The notes: generated by a model not told the origin, from the letters alone. A stretch of DNA of 37,637 nucleotides from Alphaproteobacteria bacterium (GCA_009782315.1 WRJH01000003.1:1-37637), one strand, 5' to 3'. Counted from the first letter of the stretch, positions 7,984 to 17,144 are shown. A program made the numbers and translations.

Positions 7984-8018
7984 AGTGACTAGTAATTAGT
8001 GACTAGTGACTAGTTATT
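7984..8018. repeat. Heptamer array, AGTGACT type, at truB stop
   Basis: Five units of AGTGACT/AGTAATT lie between rpsO and truB. On the minus strand a unit (ACTAGTC) supplies the truB stop codon TAG. Confidence 0.85.
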
Positions 8019-9049
8019 ATTCGCTTTGGCCGCAGCTGTCCGTTTATAATTTCGCCGATTCCAATGAACCCGCCGTTATTATAGATACGCCGCAAACCAT
8101 CGCCGTTACTATCGATAAATCCGCCGTTTTTGAACAGTTCCGCGTCTTTATCGCCGATTTCCAAAACCAGAATGTCGTCCAGTCCGAAATCCACCGGTTT
8201 CAGGTATTCCAAAACCGGTTGGTGTTCCGCCTTCGCTTCCGCTCCGGCGCGACAGGCATTATTATACAGATTTTCCAGAAAATCAAGCGCCGCGGCATCT
8301 TTTATTTCAAAATTATGGGTGCGCGTCCGGCGAATGCTGTCGCAAGTGCAGATGAAACCGTTTCCCGTTTTCCGTTTCCCGTTTTCCGCATTATTAATTT
8401 CATCGACGATTTGTTGCGCCAAGGCCCGCACATAAGTCCCGGCGGAACACTGGACCCTGAACTCGGTCGATGTAGGGGCGTGCCGCGCACGCCCGGGCGC
8501 AAGCATTGCGCCCCTACATACTTCCAATTCATATATATTAACCCGTCGCGCGGGCACTTCAAATTCCGCGCCGCGCCGTGCCAATTCGTATGCCCGGCGG
8601 CCACCGATATGCACGGCGCTGTATGCGGGCGGCGTTTGTTCTATTTCGCCAACCAGCACGGACAATGCGGCCGATATCTGCTCACCCGACGGCACACTGT
8701 CGTTTTGTTCCATAACCTTTCCCGTAATATCATCTGTGTCTGTCTTGATTCCCCATTGAACAGAAAATTCATACTCTTTTTGACATCTGTGCTCTCTGCT
8801 CTCTGCTCTATGCTCTAAATACGGTATCATCTTGGTCGCCTCGCCCAGCGCGATTGGCAGAACACCGGACGCCATGGGGTCCAAAGTTCCCAAATGTCCG
8901 AATTTTTTTATCCCGAACATGCGCGCGACGCGGCCGCCGGCCGCGCGACTGGTCATGCCGGACGGTTTATCCAAAATAATCCACCCGCCTTCGTCCGCCT
9001 TCACTTCGTTACGGCGCGACTTCGGCGCGGCAAGCCCGCTTTTGCTCAT
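8003..9049 (-). CDS. truB: tRNA pseudouridine-55 synthase
   Basis: TruB makes pseudouridine 55 in the T loop of nearly all tRNAs. The catalytic motif GHLGTLDPMASGVLP holds the nucleophilic Asp; KEYEF and the YSAVHIGGRRAYELAR segment are typical. I choose the ATG at 9049, one base after the mutS stop, with GGTGA (in the mutS end) as ribosome-binding site; a TTG four codons upstream is the alternative. The 348-aa length exceeds the usual ~310 because three repeat elements are inserted in frame: AGAGCAG heptamers (LEHRAESREHR), a GTAGGGGCG palindrome (CRGAMLAPGRARHAPTS) and GGAAAAC/GGGAAAC heptamers (ENGKRKTGNG). The stop codon lies in a fourth array. Confidence 0.94.
   Translation of the reverse strand: MSKSGLAAPKSRRNEVKADEGGWIILDKPSGMTSRAAGGRVARMFGIKKFGHLGTLDPMASGVLPIALGEATKMIPYLEHRAESREHRCQKEYEFSVQWGIKTDTDDITGKVMEQNDSVPSGEQISAALSVLVGEIEQTPPAYSAVHIGGRRAYELARRGAEFEVPARRVNIYELEVCRGAMLAPGRARHAPTSTEFRVQCSAGTYVRALAQQIVDEINNAENGKRKTGNGFICTCDSIRRTRTHNFEIKDAAALDFLENLYNNACRAGAEAKAEHQPVLEYLKPVDFGLDDILVLEIGDKDAELFKNGGFIDSNGDGLRRIYNNGGFIGIGEIINGQLRPKRIITSH
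8358..8389. repeat. Heptamer array, GGAAAAC/GGGAAAC type, in truB
   Basis: Four 7-bp units are read in frame as ENGKRKTGNG on the minus strand. Confidence 0.82.
8472..8517. repeat. GTAGGGGCG palindromic element inside truB
   Basis: A 46-bp element begins GTAGGGGCG and ends CGCCCCTAC and holds two inner hairpins. It is translated in frame in truB. The boundary sequences match the elements at 13127-13223 and 26427-26498. Confidence 0.83.
8782..8818. repeat. Heptamer array, AGAGCAG type, in truB
   Basis: About five units (AGAGCAT, AGAGCAG, AGAGCAG, AGAGCAC, AGATGTC on the minus strand) encode LEHRAESREHRCQ within TruB. Confidence 0.83.
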
Positions 9050-9050
9050 A

Positions 9051-11579
9051 TCATTCACCAAACAGGGACATTTGTTTTTTTGCGGCCAATTCCGGCTCTT
9101 TAACTTTTTTCACAATAGACGGCTCTTCCGTACCAGGCACAACAACCGGCGGCGGCGCTCTATCTATGCTCTGTTCTCTATGCTCTCTGCTCTCCAGTTG
9201 TTGCAGAATCCGCTCTGCGGATTCTACAACACTGGCTGGCATTCCGGACATTTTTGCGACATGTATTCCGTATGAAGACCCCGCAACCCCCGGCATAATT
9301 TTATGCAAGAATACGATTTCGTTATTGTGTTCCGCAACCTGGACCGTCAGATTTGTAATCGAATTCCGCGTATCCGAAAGCGCGGTCAATTCGTGATAAT
9401 GCGTCGCGAACAGCGTGCGCGGCGCGGCATTGTCGACAAATTCAAGAACGGCCTGGGCGATGGCCATGCCGTCGAACGTTGCGGTTCCGCGACCTATTTC
9501 GTCGAATATGATGAACGATTTTTCGGTCGCGCGGTTTAATATGTTCGCGGTTTCCGTCATTTCCACCATGAAAGTGGACTGTCCCGCGGCCAGATTATCC
9601 GACGCGCCAACGCGGCTGAACAGCTGGTCGCATATTCCAATGCTTGCGGAATTCGCGGGCACGAAAGACCCCAAATGGGCCAAAACGACAATCAGCGCGT
9701 TCTGTCGCAGATATGTGGATTTTCCGGCCATGTTCGGCCCGGTTAAAAGGGCGATGCGTTTTTCATTCAAATCGCAATCGTTTTTTACAAACTGGTCGCC
9801 GCGCCCGCGCAGCATGCATTCGACAACCGGGTGGCGGCCGCCGGTAACGGCGAATTCGCCGCCGTCCGTCATATTCGGCCGGGTCCAGCTATATTCTTCC
9901 GCGGCCAGTGAAAGCGAAAGCCATACGTCGGCATCGGCCAGCAAATCGGCGACATACATCAAATCGTCCGCCGCCGCGCGGATATGTTCGATTAATTTCG
10001 CGATGATTTCCGCCTCTATCGCGGCCGCTTTTTCGGCGGCGCCGCGAACTTCGTTGTCCAATTCGATAAGGCGCGCGGTTGTAAACCGGACGTTTCCGGC
10101 CATCGTCTGGCGGTGGATATAGGTATCCTTTGCATCGAACAAAGCGCCCGCCTTTGCCGCCGGCACTTCGATATGATACCCCAGTATGTTGTTGTATTTG
10201 ATTTTCAAAGTATTGATTCCGGACGCGGCCGCGTATTCGGATTGCAGGGACGCGATGACTTCCTTTGCGCCATGGGCCAGCGAATTCATATTGTCCAGCG
10301 CCGTGTCGTATCCGCCCCGTATGATGCCGCCGTCGCGAAAAAATGCCGGGCATTCGTCCGACAGCGCCAGGCGCAGTTCCGCGGAAAGCCCGTCCATAGT
10401 ATTTATATTTTCGAAACACGCGGACTGATTTGAATCAAGTTTGCGTCCGCATATTTTGAATTCCGGCAATCGCGCGATAAATTCGGCGCATCCTTTCAAA
10501 TCGCGTGGGCACCCGCGCCCGGATAACAGGCGCCCCAGCGCCCGCCCGATATCCGATGTCTTGGATAACAGTGCGCCCAGTTCCGCGGCGACATGACTGT
10601 TTAACAACAGGTGCCCGATGTGTTCCTGGCGGCTGCGGATTTCGGAAATATCGCCCGAAAGTTCGCGCAAGTATGCGCGCAGTTTCCGCGCGCCCGCGGC
10701 GGTTTTCGTCTTGTCCAGAATGTCCAATAATGTGGCGCCGCCGGACTGCATCGGCTCGTCAATTTCCAAGGACCGCCATGTCGCGGCATCGACCAACAGC
10801 CGGGCGCCCGCGCCCAGACGGTACGGCGCGCGGAACGACAATTTCGCGCCCCGCTGGGTCTGTTCCAAATACCCGGCCAGCAAATTGACCGACATATTGA
10901 CGGATGTTTTGTCGATTCCGAATATAGTCCGAACGGTATCCGATATGTTTTCGCGTTCGAAAATCCTGTCGTAAAGCGGCGTCGTGCGAAATGCAGTTCT
11001 TATGCGTTTTATATCCGGCAATTCCGCCGCGCTTTCGGGGTAAATTATTTCGGACGGATTTATACGAACCATTTCGTCGAACAGTCCGTCCGACAGTTCT
11101 CCAACGAAAAATTCGCCCGTGGATATGTCGCATCCGGCGATATGGAATAATGAATTTTCCGGCACGATGGCGACCAGAAAGTTTGATTTTTTCGGGCTTA
11201 ACAGATTTTCATCCGTCAAAGTTCCGGCGGTCAGAACGCGGACGACGCCGCGCTTGATTTGTTTCGCGCCTCTCGCCTTTGCCTCTTCCGGCGATTCCAA
11301 TTGTTCGGCGATGGCGACGTTATACCCTGCGCGCACCAGCCGCCCCAGATAATTTTCCGCCGCATGCCACGGTATTCCGCACATGGGGATTTCACCGCCC
11401 GACGCATCGGTTCCGCGACGGGTCAGGACCAGTTCCAGCGCGCGCGACACGACAACGGCGTCTTCGAAAAAGCATTCGTAAAAATCGCCCAACCGGAACA
11501 ACAGCACGGCCCCCGGACATTCGGATTTAATGTCCAGGTATTGCTGCATAACGGGCGTAAGGGCTGGTTTGATTGGCAT
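9051..11579 (-). CDS. mutS: DNA mismatch repair ATPase MutS
   Basis: MutS recognises mismatches and recruits MutL. The 842-aa protein is full length. Domain I carries the mismatch-stacking motif GDFYECF near residue 34; the ATPase has Walker A GPNMAGKSTYLR, Walker B IIFDEIGRGT and ATHYHEL. The start ATG at 11579 follows xseB by ten bases. A heptamer array (9157-9195) encodes LESREHREQSIDRAP near the C-terminus, in the linker after the ATPase domain, a place that tolerates length change. The stop is one base before the truB start. MutL is not in the window. Confidence 0.97.
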   Translation of the reverse strand: MPIKPALTPVMQQYLDIKSECPGAVLLFRLGDFYECFFEDAVVVSRALELVLTRRGTDASGGEIPMCGIPWHAAENYLGRLVRAGYNVAIAEQLESPEEAKARGAKQIKRGVVRVLTAGTLTDENLLSPKKSNFLVAIVPENSLFHIAGCDISTGEFFVGELSDGLFDEMVRINPSEIIYPESAAELPDIKRIRTAFRTTPLYDRIFERENISDTVRTIFGIDKTSVNMSVNLLAGYLEQTQRGAKLSFRAPYRLGAGARLLVDAATWRSLEIDEPMQSGGATLLDILDKTKTAAGARKLRAYLRELSGDISEIRSRQEHIGHLLLNSHVAAELGALLSKTSDIGRALGRLLSGRGCPRDLKGCAEFIARLPEFKICGRKLDSNQSACFENINTMDGLSAELRLALSDECPAFFRDGGIIRGGYDTALDNMNSLAHGAKEVIASLQSEYAAASGINTLKIKYNNILGYHIEVPAAKAGALFDAKDTYIHRQTMAGNVRFTTARLIELDNEVRGAAEKAAAIEAEIIAKLIEHIRAAADDLMYVADLLADADVWLSLSLAAEEYSWTRPNMTDGGEFAVTGGRHPVVECMLRGRGDQFVKNDCDLNEKRIALLTGPNMAGKSTYLRQNALIVVLAHLGSFVPANSASIGICDQLFSRVGASDNLAAGQSTFMVEMTETANILNRATEKSFIIFDEIGRGTATFDGMAIAQAVLEFVDNAAPRTLFATHYHELTALSDTRNSITNLTVQVAEHNNEIVFLHKIMPGVAGSSYGIHVAKMSGMPASVVESAERILQQLESREHREQSIDRAPPPVVVPGTEEPSIVKKVKEPELAAKKQMSLFGE
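9157..9195. repeat. Heptamer array, TGCTCTC type, in mutS
   Basis: About five 7-bp units are read in frame near the MutS C-terminus. The same heptamer class appears in dacA, truB and the cysteine-rich protein gene at 28640-28683. Confidence 0.82.
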
Positions 11580-11589
11580 TGGAATTTTT

Positions 11590-11817
11590 TTATTTTTCTG
11601 TGTTCAGTTTTTCTATTTTCAATTCCGCCTCTTTCAAGACCTGTTCCAAATAGGCTTTCAGTTTCATACCCTGTTCATATGCCTTTACGGAATCGGCCAG
11701 CGGCAGCGCGCCGGATTCCATCTTTTTGACCAGTTCCGAAAGCTGGCCCAGCGCCTGTTCGAAAGACATTTCGTGGTTGGTGGCTGGTGGCTGGTGGTTC
11801 GTATTTTCTTTTTCCAT
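11590..11817 (-). CDS. xseB: Exodeoxyribonuclease VII small subunit
   Basis: XseB binds XseA to form exonuclease VII, which degrades single-stranded DNA. The 75-aa product shows the family core SFEQALGQLSELVKKMESG and LADSVKAYEQGMKL. The ATG at 11817 has AGGAAG five bases upstream and is preferred over an in-frame upstream ATG without one. Residues about 6-14 (NHQPPATNH) come from a heptamer array, so the native start was probably close to MSFEQAL. XseA is not in the window. It heads the unit xseB-mutS-truB-rpsO. Confidence 0.93.
   Translation of the reverse strand: MEKENTNHQPPATNHEMSFEQALGQLSELVKKMESGALPLADSVKAYEQGMKLKAYLEQVLKEAELKIEKLNTEK
11772..11800. repeat. Heptamer array, CTGGTGG type, in xseB
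   Basis: Four units of GTGGTTG/GTGGCTG encode the N-terminal tail of XseB. The same heptamer class is found next to gyrA and dnaQ/uvrD. Confidence 0.85.
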
Positions 11818-11840
11818 AAAACTTCCTTTTTGATTTATTA

Positions 11841-11869
11841 AATATATAAAAATCAAATCGTAAAATCAA
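11841..11869 (-). promoter_or_regulatory. Candidate promoter of xseB-mutS-truB-rpsO
   Basis: TTGATT (11864-11869), 17 bp, TATATT (11841-11846) on the minus strand, 24 bp upstream of the xseB start. The region is AT-rich, so chance matches are possible. Confidence 0.45.
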
Positions 11870-11894
11870 ATCATTTTTGTTCATTGTGCCGACT

Positions 11895-11951
11895 GTTTGC
11901 GTTTTCGGGGGTGAAGTGTATTGAAATACATGAATCCCCGAAAACGCAAAC
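11895..11951. repeat. Perfect-stem palindrome between xseB and mreB
   Basis: Two 16-bp arms (starting GTTTGCGTTTTCGGGG) enclose a core that itself folds (AGTGTATT-GAA-ATACATGA). There is no T run, so it is not a normal terminator. The core resembles that of the palindrome at 22081-22142. Confidence 0.8.
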
Positions 11952-11964
11952 ACCGCGGACCGAT

Positions 11965-11994
11965 GGGAAAATAAAACCGCGCAATTGCGCGGTT
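11965..11994 (-). terminator. Terminator after mreB
   Basis: On the minus strand the stem AACCGCGC-AATT-GCGCGGTT is followed by a T-rich tail, directly after the mreB stop codon. Confidence 0.85.
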
Positions 11995-11996
11995 CA

Positions 11997-13235
<1,239 letters not shown>

Positions 13236-13580
13236 TCAACCCAGCGCCGCCTTTGCCTTCGCCAACAGCGACAATGCGGATTCTATGGATTCCGGGTCCG
13301 GCTTTTTTTTGCCCGCCGCGCGCGCTTTGCCTTTACTGTCCGGCAAATTGCCGCCTTCCAGCAGTTTACGCACGCCGGCGATGGTATATCCCTGGTCGTA
13401 CAACAGGCCCTTTATGCTTTCTATTTTGGCGGCGTCTTCATCGCGGTAATACCGGCGACCCCCGGCCCCGGTTACGGGCCGTATGGCGCCATCGAAAGTC
13501 TTTTCCCAGTACCGCAGGGTATGCGCCGGCACGTTGATGCGCTTGGAAAGTTCGTTAATGGAAATAAATGGCTCTGTCAT
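13236..13580 (-). CDS. MerR-family transcriptional regulator
   Basis: The 114-aa protein starts with a MerR winged-helix domain (ISINELSKRINVPAHTLRYW, GGRRYYRDEDAAKIESIKGLL, YTIAGVRKLLEGG). It lacks the long dimerising helix and cysteines of metal sensors, and ends in a Lys/Ala-rich tail. It resembles the short MerR protein conserved in Alphaproteobacteria, often beside ihfA; that link is from memory. It starts 11 bp after gyrA and is probably cotranscribed. The start has only a weak ribosome-binding site, because the gap is a heptamer array. Confidence 0.88.
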   Translation of the reverse strand: MTEPFISINELSKRINVPAHTLRYWEKTFDGAIRPVTGAGGRRYYRDEDAAKIESIKGLLYDQGYTIAGVRKLLEGGNLPDSKGKARAAGKKKPDPESIESALSLLAKAKAALG

Positions 13581-13612
13581 CTTGCAGTTGTTAGTTGTTA
13601 GTTGTCAGTTGT
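13581..13612. repeat. Heptamer array, AGTTGTT type, at gyrA-merR junction
   Basis: Four units of ACAACTA/ACAACTG (minus strand) encode the last residues of GyrA (EQLTTNN), supply its stop codon and fill the gap to merR. Confidence 0.85.
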
Positions 13613-16305
13613 TCGCTGTCTTCGTCTTCTTTCTCTATCGCCGTTGCGGAAATGACCTTTTCATCCGCGGCGGTGCGGAACAATGTGACGCCCGCGGTCG
13701 CGCGGCCGGCAATTCGGACATCCGCGATTGGCGTTCTGATAATCTTTCCACCGTCTGTCACCATCATCACGTCGTGGTCGGAATCGATTGGGAAACTGCC
13801 CGCGACGGCGGTGTTTTTCCCGCCCAGTTTTATGTTCGCGAATCCCATTCCGCCGCGATGGGTTATCCGGTATTCATAAGACGATGTGCGCTTTCCGAAT
13901 CCGTTTTCGGAAATGGTCAGTATGAACTGTTCGCGCAGCGCCATTTCGGCCATCTTCGCATCGTCCAGAACGACTGCGTTCGCCGCATTGTCTTCGGCAT
14001 CCGGCGCGCCTTCTTCCTCTTCGATTCCGGTTGCGGCGCGGCGCAGCGCGCGCGATTGTTTTACATATGCGGCGCGAATATCCGGCGTGTCTTCGTTATG
14101 CGACAGCATGGCCATGCCGATAATGCGGTCGTCTTTGGCAAGTTTGATTGCGCGCACGCCCGTCGATGCTCTGGATTGGAACACGCGGATTTCCGTGACG
14201 GGGAATCGTATGCAGCGGCCGCGGTAAGTGGACAGGAAAACGTCTTCGTTTTCGTTGCACAGCGCGACGGAAACAAGGCTTTCGCCCTCTTCCAATTTCA
14301 TTGCGATTTTGCCGTTGGCGCGTATGGATTCGAAATCTTCAAAGGTATTTCTGCGTATTGTTCCCATGGATGTCGCGAACATCAGATGCTGTCCGGCGGC
14401 GTCTTCCGACACCGGCAGTATGGCGGTGATGGTTTCGCCATTATCCAAAGGCAACAAATTGACCAGCGGGCGTCCCTTTGCCGCGGCGGCCGCCTCTGGC
14501 AATTTATATGTTTTAAGGCGATAGCACATGCCCTTGCTGGAAAAGAACATCAACGGAGTATGCGTATTCGCGACAAACACGTTTGTAACGTAATCGTCGT
14601 CTTTGGTCGTCATGGCATTGCGCCCCTTGCCGCCGCGCCGCTGCGCACGGTAAGTGTCCAACGCAACCCGTTTGATATACCCGGTGTTGGTGACAGTGAC
14701 CACCATGTCTTCGCGGGCAATCAGGTCTTCGATGTCCATGTCGATTTCCGCGTCGGAAATCTGGGTGCGGCGCGCGCGGCCGAACTGGTCACGGATTGCC
14801 GATGTTTCGGTGCGTATTATGTCGGATATCTTTTCGTTGCTGCCCAAAATTTCCAAAAGCCCTTTAATCACGGCGCCCAATTCGACCAAATCGCCGTGAA
14901 TCTTGTCGCGTTCCAATCCGGTAAGGCGGTGCAGTTGTAATTCCAATATCGCCTTTGCCTGGTCTTCGGACATATGAAACAGACCGTCTTTGTATTCCGA
15001 ATTCGGATCGTCTATCAGGCGGATATAGGATTCGATGTCGGACGCTTTCCATCCGCGGGCGACCAACGCCTGGCGCGCGGCTTCCGGGTTTTCGCTTCCC
15101 TTGATAAGCGCGATTACTTCGTCCAGATTGCCCACGGCGACGGAAAGTCCCAAAAGGGTGTGCGCGCGGTTGCGGGCCTTGTTCAGTTCGAATATGGTGC
15201 GGCGGCGGATTACCTCGCCTCTGAATTCGATAAATGCGTCCAAAACTTTGCGCACATTGAACAGCATGGGCCGCCCGTTGTTCAGCGCCATCATATTGAC
15301 GGGAAAAGACGACTGCAGCTGGGTATATTGGTACAGCTGGTTTAAGACAACGTCGGGGATGGCATCGCGTTTTAATTCGATGACGACCCGGACTCCGTCG
15401 CGCGATGATTCATCGCGGATTTCGGAAATCCCTTCGACGCGTTTTTCTTTGGACAATTCGACGATTTTGATGACCAGCTGGGATTTGTTTACTTGGTACG
15501 GCAATTCGTCGATGATGATTGCCTGGTTGTCCTTGAATTCTTCAAAATGGGTTTTCGCGCGGACGATAACGGAACCGCGACCCATTGTGTGCGCCTTGAA
15601 AGCGCCGGCGCGTCCCATCATTATGCCGCCGGTCGGGAAATCGGGTCCGGGAATGATTTGGAACAATTCTTCGTCGGAAATGTCGCGCCGGTCCAGGACG
15701 GCCAGCGTTGCATTGCATACTTCGGTCAAATTATACGGCGGAACGTTGGTCGCCATGCCGACGGCGATTCCGGCGCCGCCGTTGACCAGGAAGTTGGGAA
15801 ATTTCGCGGGCAGAACGCGCGGTTCTTGAAAACCGCCGTCATAGTTCGGCATCCAATCGACGGTGTCTTTGTCCAAATCGTCCATCAAATGGGACGCAAG
15901 GCGGGTCAGGCGCGCTTCGGTATAGCGCTGTGCGGCGGGATTGTCGCCGTCCATGGAACCGAAATTTCCCTGGCCGTCGACCAGCATTTCGCCCATGGAA
16001 AAATCCTGGGCCATTCTTGCCATGGCTTCGTATATAGCGCCTTCGCCGTGCGGGTGGTATTTACCCATGACGTCGCCGGATACGCGGGCGGATTTAACGT
16101 GTTTTCCACCGGCCTTTGCAATATCGTTCATAACGTACATGATTCGGCGGTGTACGGGCTTGCATCCGTCGCGCACATCGGGCAGCGCGCGGTCGACGAT
16201 AACGCTCATCGCATAGTCCAGAAACGACGATTGCATTTCGGTTTCGATGGCGGATTGGGGGATTGCGGGGCTTTGAATTTCGTTGTTATTTTGTTCGTCT
16301 GACAT
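13591..16305 (-). CDS. gyrA: DNA gyrase subunit A
   Basis: GyrA is the DNA-cleaving and wrapping subunit of gyrase (with GyrB, not in this window). The 904-aa product has DYAMSVIVDRALPDVRDG, the catalytic Tyr128 (AAQRYTE) and the GyrA box QRRGGKG in the C-terminal wrapping domain, so it is GyrA rather than ParC. The quinolone-binding region reads HPHGEGAIYEAMARMAQ: Glu88, Gly89 and Glu93 stand at E. coli positions 82, 83 and 87, normally Asp, Ser and Asp. The ATG at 16305 has AGGAAA upstream. The leader of about 125 nt holds an inverted pair of heptamer arrays. The stop lies within another array. merR follows. Confidence 0.97.
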   Translation of the reverse strand: MSDEQNNNEIQSPAIPQSAIETEMQSSFLDYAMSVIVDRALPDVRDGCKPVHRRIMYVMNDIAKAGGKHVKSARVSGDVMGKYHPHGEGAIYEAMARMAQDFSMGEMLVDGQGNFGSMDGDNPAAQRYTEARLTRLASHLMDDLDKDTVDWMPNYDGGFQEPRVLPAKFPNFLVNGGAGIAVGMATNVPPYNLTEVCNATLAVLDRRDISDEELFQIIPGPDFPTGGIMMGRAGAFKAHTMGRGSVIVRAKTHFEEFKDNQAIIIDELPYQVNKSQLVIKIVELSKEKRVEGISEIRDESSRDGVRVVIELKRDAIPDVVLNQLYQYTQLQSSFPVNMMALNNGRPMLFNVRKVLDAFIEFRGEVIRRRTIFELNKARNRAHTLLGLSVAVGNLDEVIALIKGSENPEAARQALVARGWKASDIESYIRLIDDPNSEYKDGLFHMSEDQAKAILELQLHRLTGLERDKIHGDLVELGAVIKGLLEILGSNEKISDIIRTETSAIRDQFGRARRTQISDAEIDMDIEDLIAREDMVVTVTNTGYIKRVALDTYRAQRRGGKGRNAMTTKDDDYVTNVFVANTHTPLMFFSSKGMCYRLKTYKLPEAAAAAKGRPLVNLLPLDNGETITAILPVSEDAAGQHLMFATSMGTIRRNTFEDFESIRANGKIAMKLEEGESLVSVALCNENEDVFLSTYRGRCIRFPVTEIRVFQSRASTGVRAIKLAKDDRIIGMAMLSHNEDTPDIRAAYVKQSRALRRAATGIEEEEGAPDAEDNAANAVVLDDAKMAEMALREQFILTISENGFGKRTSSYEYRITHRGGMGFANIKLGGKNTAVAGSFPIDSDHDVMMVTDGGKIIRTPIADVRIAGRATAGVTLFRTAADEKVISATAIEKEDEDSEQLTTNN

Positions 16306-16321
16306 AATTTTTCCTGTTGAT

Positions 16322-16352
16322 TTTGTGGCTGGTGGCTTGTGCTGGTGACTTG
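16322..16352. repeat. Heptamer array, CTGGTGG type, gyrA leader (arm 1)
   Basis: Imperfect GTGGCTG-type units in the gyrA 5' leader, opposite in orientation to 16389-16419. Confidence 0.78.
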
Positions 16353-16388
16353 TATTTTTGGAATTGTTTCAACAAAAAACCAACCCCA

Positions 16389-16419
16389 CGAATCACCAGC
16401 ACGAACCACCAACCACGAC
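16389..16419. repeat. Heptamer array, gyrA leader (arm 2)
   Basis: CACCAGC/CACCAAC-type units pair with 16322-16352. The pair would give a hairpin with a loop of about 36 bases in the gyrA leader RNA. Confidence 0.78.
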
Positions 16420-16436
16420 CTGTTTTTCGCCCTGAA

Positions 16437-16466
16437 AATATAGCAAAAAACGCCCCCAAAGGTCAA
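16437..16466 (-). promoter_or_regulatory. Promoter of gyrA
   Basis: TTGACC (16461-16466), 18 bp, TATATT (16437-16442) preceded by TGC (extended -10), on the minus strand. It gives a leader of about 125 nt. Confidence 0.6.
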
Positions 16467-16511
16467 GGAAATCATGCATGTTTTTTGCAGGTTCAGGCTA
16501 TGAAAAATATA

Positions 16512-16540
16512 TTGACAAACGTATATATTTACTTAACAAT
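16512..16540 (+). promoter_or_regulatory. Promoter of the 35-aa membrane protein
   Basis: A perfect TTGACA (16512-16517) with AACAAT at 17 bp (16535-16540) or TAACAA at 16 bp. It diverges from the gyrA promoter. Confidence 0.55.
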
Positions 16541-16560
16541 AAGGGCTCAAGGAATATAAC

Positions 16561-16668
16561 ATGTTCTGGTCCATATGGGGTCTTTTTGCGCAAATCATAG
16601 CCGCACTGATGGTGTACGGCATTGCCAATTATTTTATCCAATTGGCGTTCGGCGTTAAAAGCAAATAA
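16561..16668 (+). CDS. Small single-span membrane protein, 35 aa
   Basis: This frame encodes 35 residues starting MFWSIWGLFAQII and ending LAFGVKSK. AAGGA stands seven bases before the ATG, and a TTGACA promoter lies just upstream, so translation is likely. Nearly the whole chain is one hydrophobic helix with a positive C-terminal tail (KSK), predicting a single inner-membrane span. I recognise no family. It lies 62 bp ahead of rpmH on the same strand and could be cotranscribed with it; rnpA, yidD and yidC, the usual rpmH partners, are missing here. It is too short for common gene callers. Confidence 0.7.
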   Translation: MFWSIWGLFAQIIAALMVYGIANYFIQLAFGVKSK

Positions 16669-16672
16669 AAAC

Positions 16673-16700
16673 TTGCAAACGGCGGATTCTTGTGATTAAA
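16673..16700 (+). promoter_or_regulatory. Possible promoter of rpmH
   Basis: TTGCAA (16673-16678), 16 bp, ATTAAA (16695-16700). The -35 and spacing match other promoters here, the -10 is weak. Confidence 0.35.
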
Positions 16701-16730
16701 TGGCCGGACAAAGAGTAAAGGTATAATACT

Positions 16731-16883
16731 ATGGCAACAAAAAGAACCTATCAGCCGTCGAATTGCCGCCGCGTAAAAACGCACGGGTTTCGCGAAAAGA
16801 TGGCCACAAAATCCGGCCGCGACGTTTTGAACCGTCGCCGCGCGACCGGGCGCAAGCGCCTGGCCGTTTCCGCCGCAAGATAA
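16731..16883 (+). CDS. rpmH: 50S ribosomal protein L34
   Basis: The 50-codon frame begins [20 protein letters not shown] and ends [16 protein letters not shown], the complete L34 signature (KRTYQPS, R..HGFR.RM.T..GR.VL..RR..GR..L). L34 is a short basic protein buried in the large subunit. AAAGG lies nine bases upstream of the ATG. A TATAAT string sits only three bases before the ATG, too close to act as its -10. A strong terminator follows directly, so rpmH is not linked to rnpA here. Confidence 0.96.
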   Translation: MATKRTYQPSNCRRVKTHGFREKMATKSGRDVLNRRRATGRKRLAVSAAR

Positions 16884-16911
16884 AAACGCCGCTTTCGCGG
16901 CGTTTTTTTTA
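16884..16911. terminator. Terminator after rpmH
   Basis: Stem AACGCCGC-TTTC-GCGGCGTT followed by eight T residues, with A residues on the left, so it can also serve the minus-strand gene that ends at 16909. Confidence 0.92.
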
Positions 16912-17097
16912 CATGTACAATCGCATTACATACAAATGGGGCAGTTTTTTCGGAATATATTTTCCGGATTCAAAATCCCGATATTCGGCCAATTTAATTC
17001 TTAACCATTTGGCCATCTGTTCTTCTGATAATCTGGCGGACATGCGAATTTGTCGCACCCTGTCCCCGATTACGTTTGGGTAACTTTTGCCTTTCAT
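16909..17097 (-). CDS. Small XRE-type helix-turn-helix protein, 62 aa
   Basis: The 62-aa product (IGDRVRQIRMSARLSEEQMAKWL, then YRDFESGKYIPKKL) has the five-helix pattern of lambda-repressor-like HTH domains: a start of the IG.R.R..R form, the turn LSEEQMAKWL, and a following .F..G...P. It is a bare DNA-binding domain with no sensor part. GGAG lies six bases before the ATG at 17097. The gene lies just behind the structured RNA at 17113-17293 on the same strand, so read-through past the RNA terminator could express it. Whether the two work together is unknown. Confidence 0.8.
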   Translation of the reverse strand: MKGKSYPNVIGDRVRQIRMSARLSEEQMAKWLRIKLAEYRDFESGKYIPKKLPHLYVMRLYM

Positions 17098-17112
17098 CTC
17101 TCTCTCCGTTTA

Positions 17113-17144
17113 GATAAAAAAATACCGCCGTGACGAAGAGCGGT
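17113..17144 (-). terminator. Terminator of the structured RNA R1
   Basis: On the minus strand ACCGC pairs with GCGGT (17140-17144 with 17124-17128), followed by seven T residues. The upstream arm overlaps the CTCCCAACC tail of the RNA, so the two helices compete. Confidence 0.7.

Noticed and set aside
13483-14940. 485-aa open frame opposite gyrA
   Set aside because: It is antisense to a complete gyrA with no ribosome-binding site or family signal; long antisense frames follow from the codon bias. The same holds for the long frames opposite valS (18479-19792) and opposite the first cysteine-rich gene (29121-30215).
16722-16727. TATAAT just before rpmH as its -10 box
   Set aside because: Only three bases separate it from the start codon and no -35 is placed correctly; the AAAGG that overlaps it works as a ribosome-binding site.
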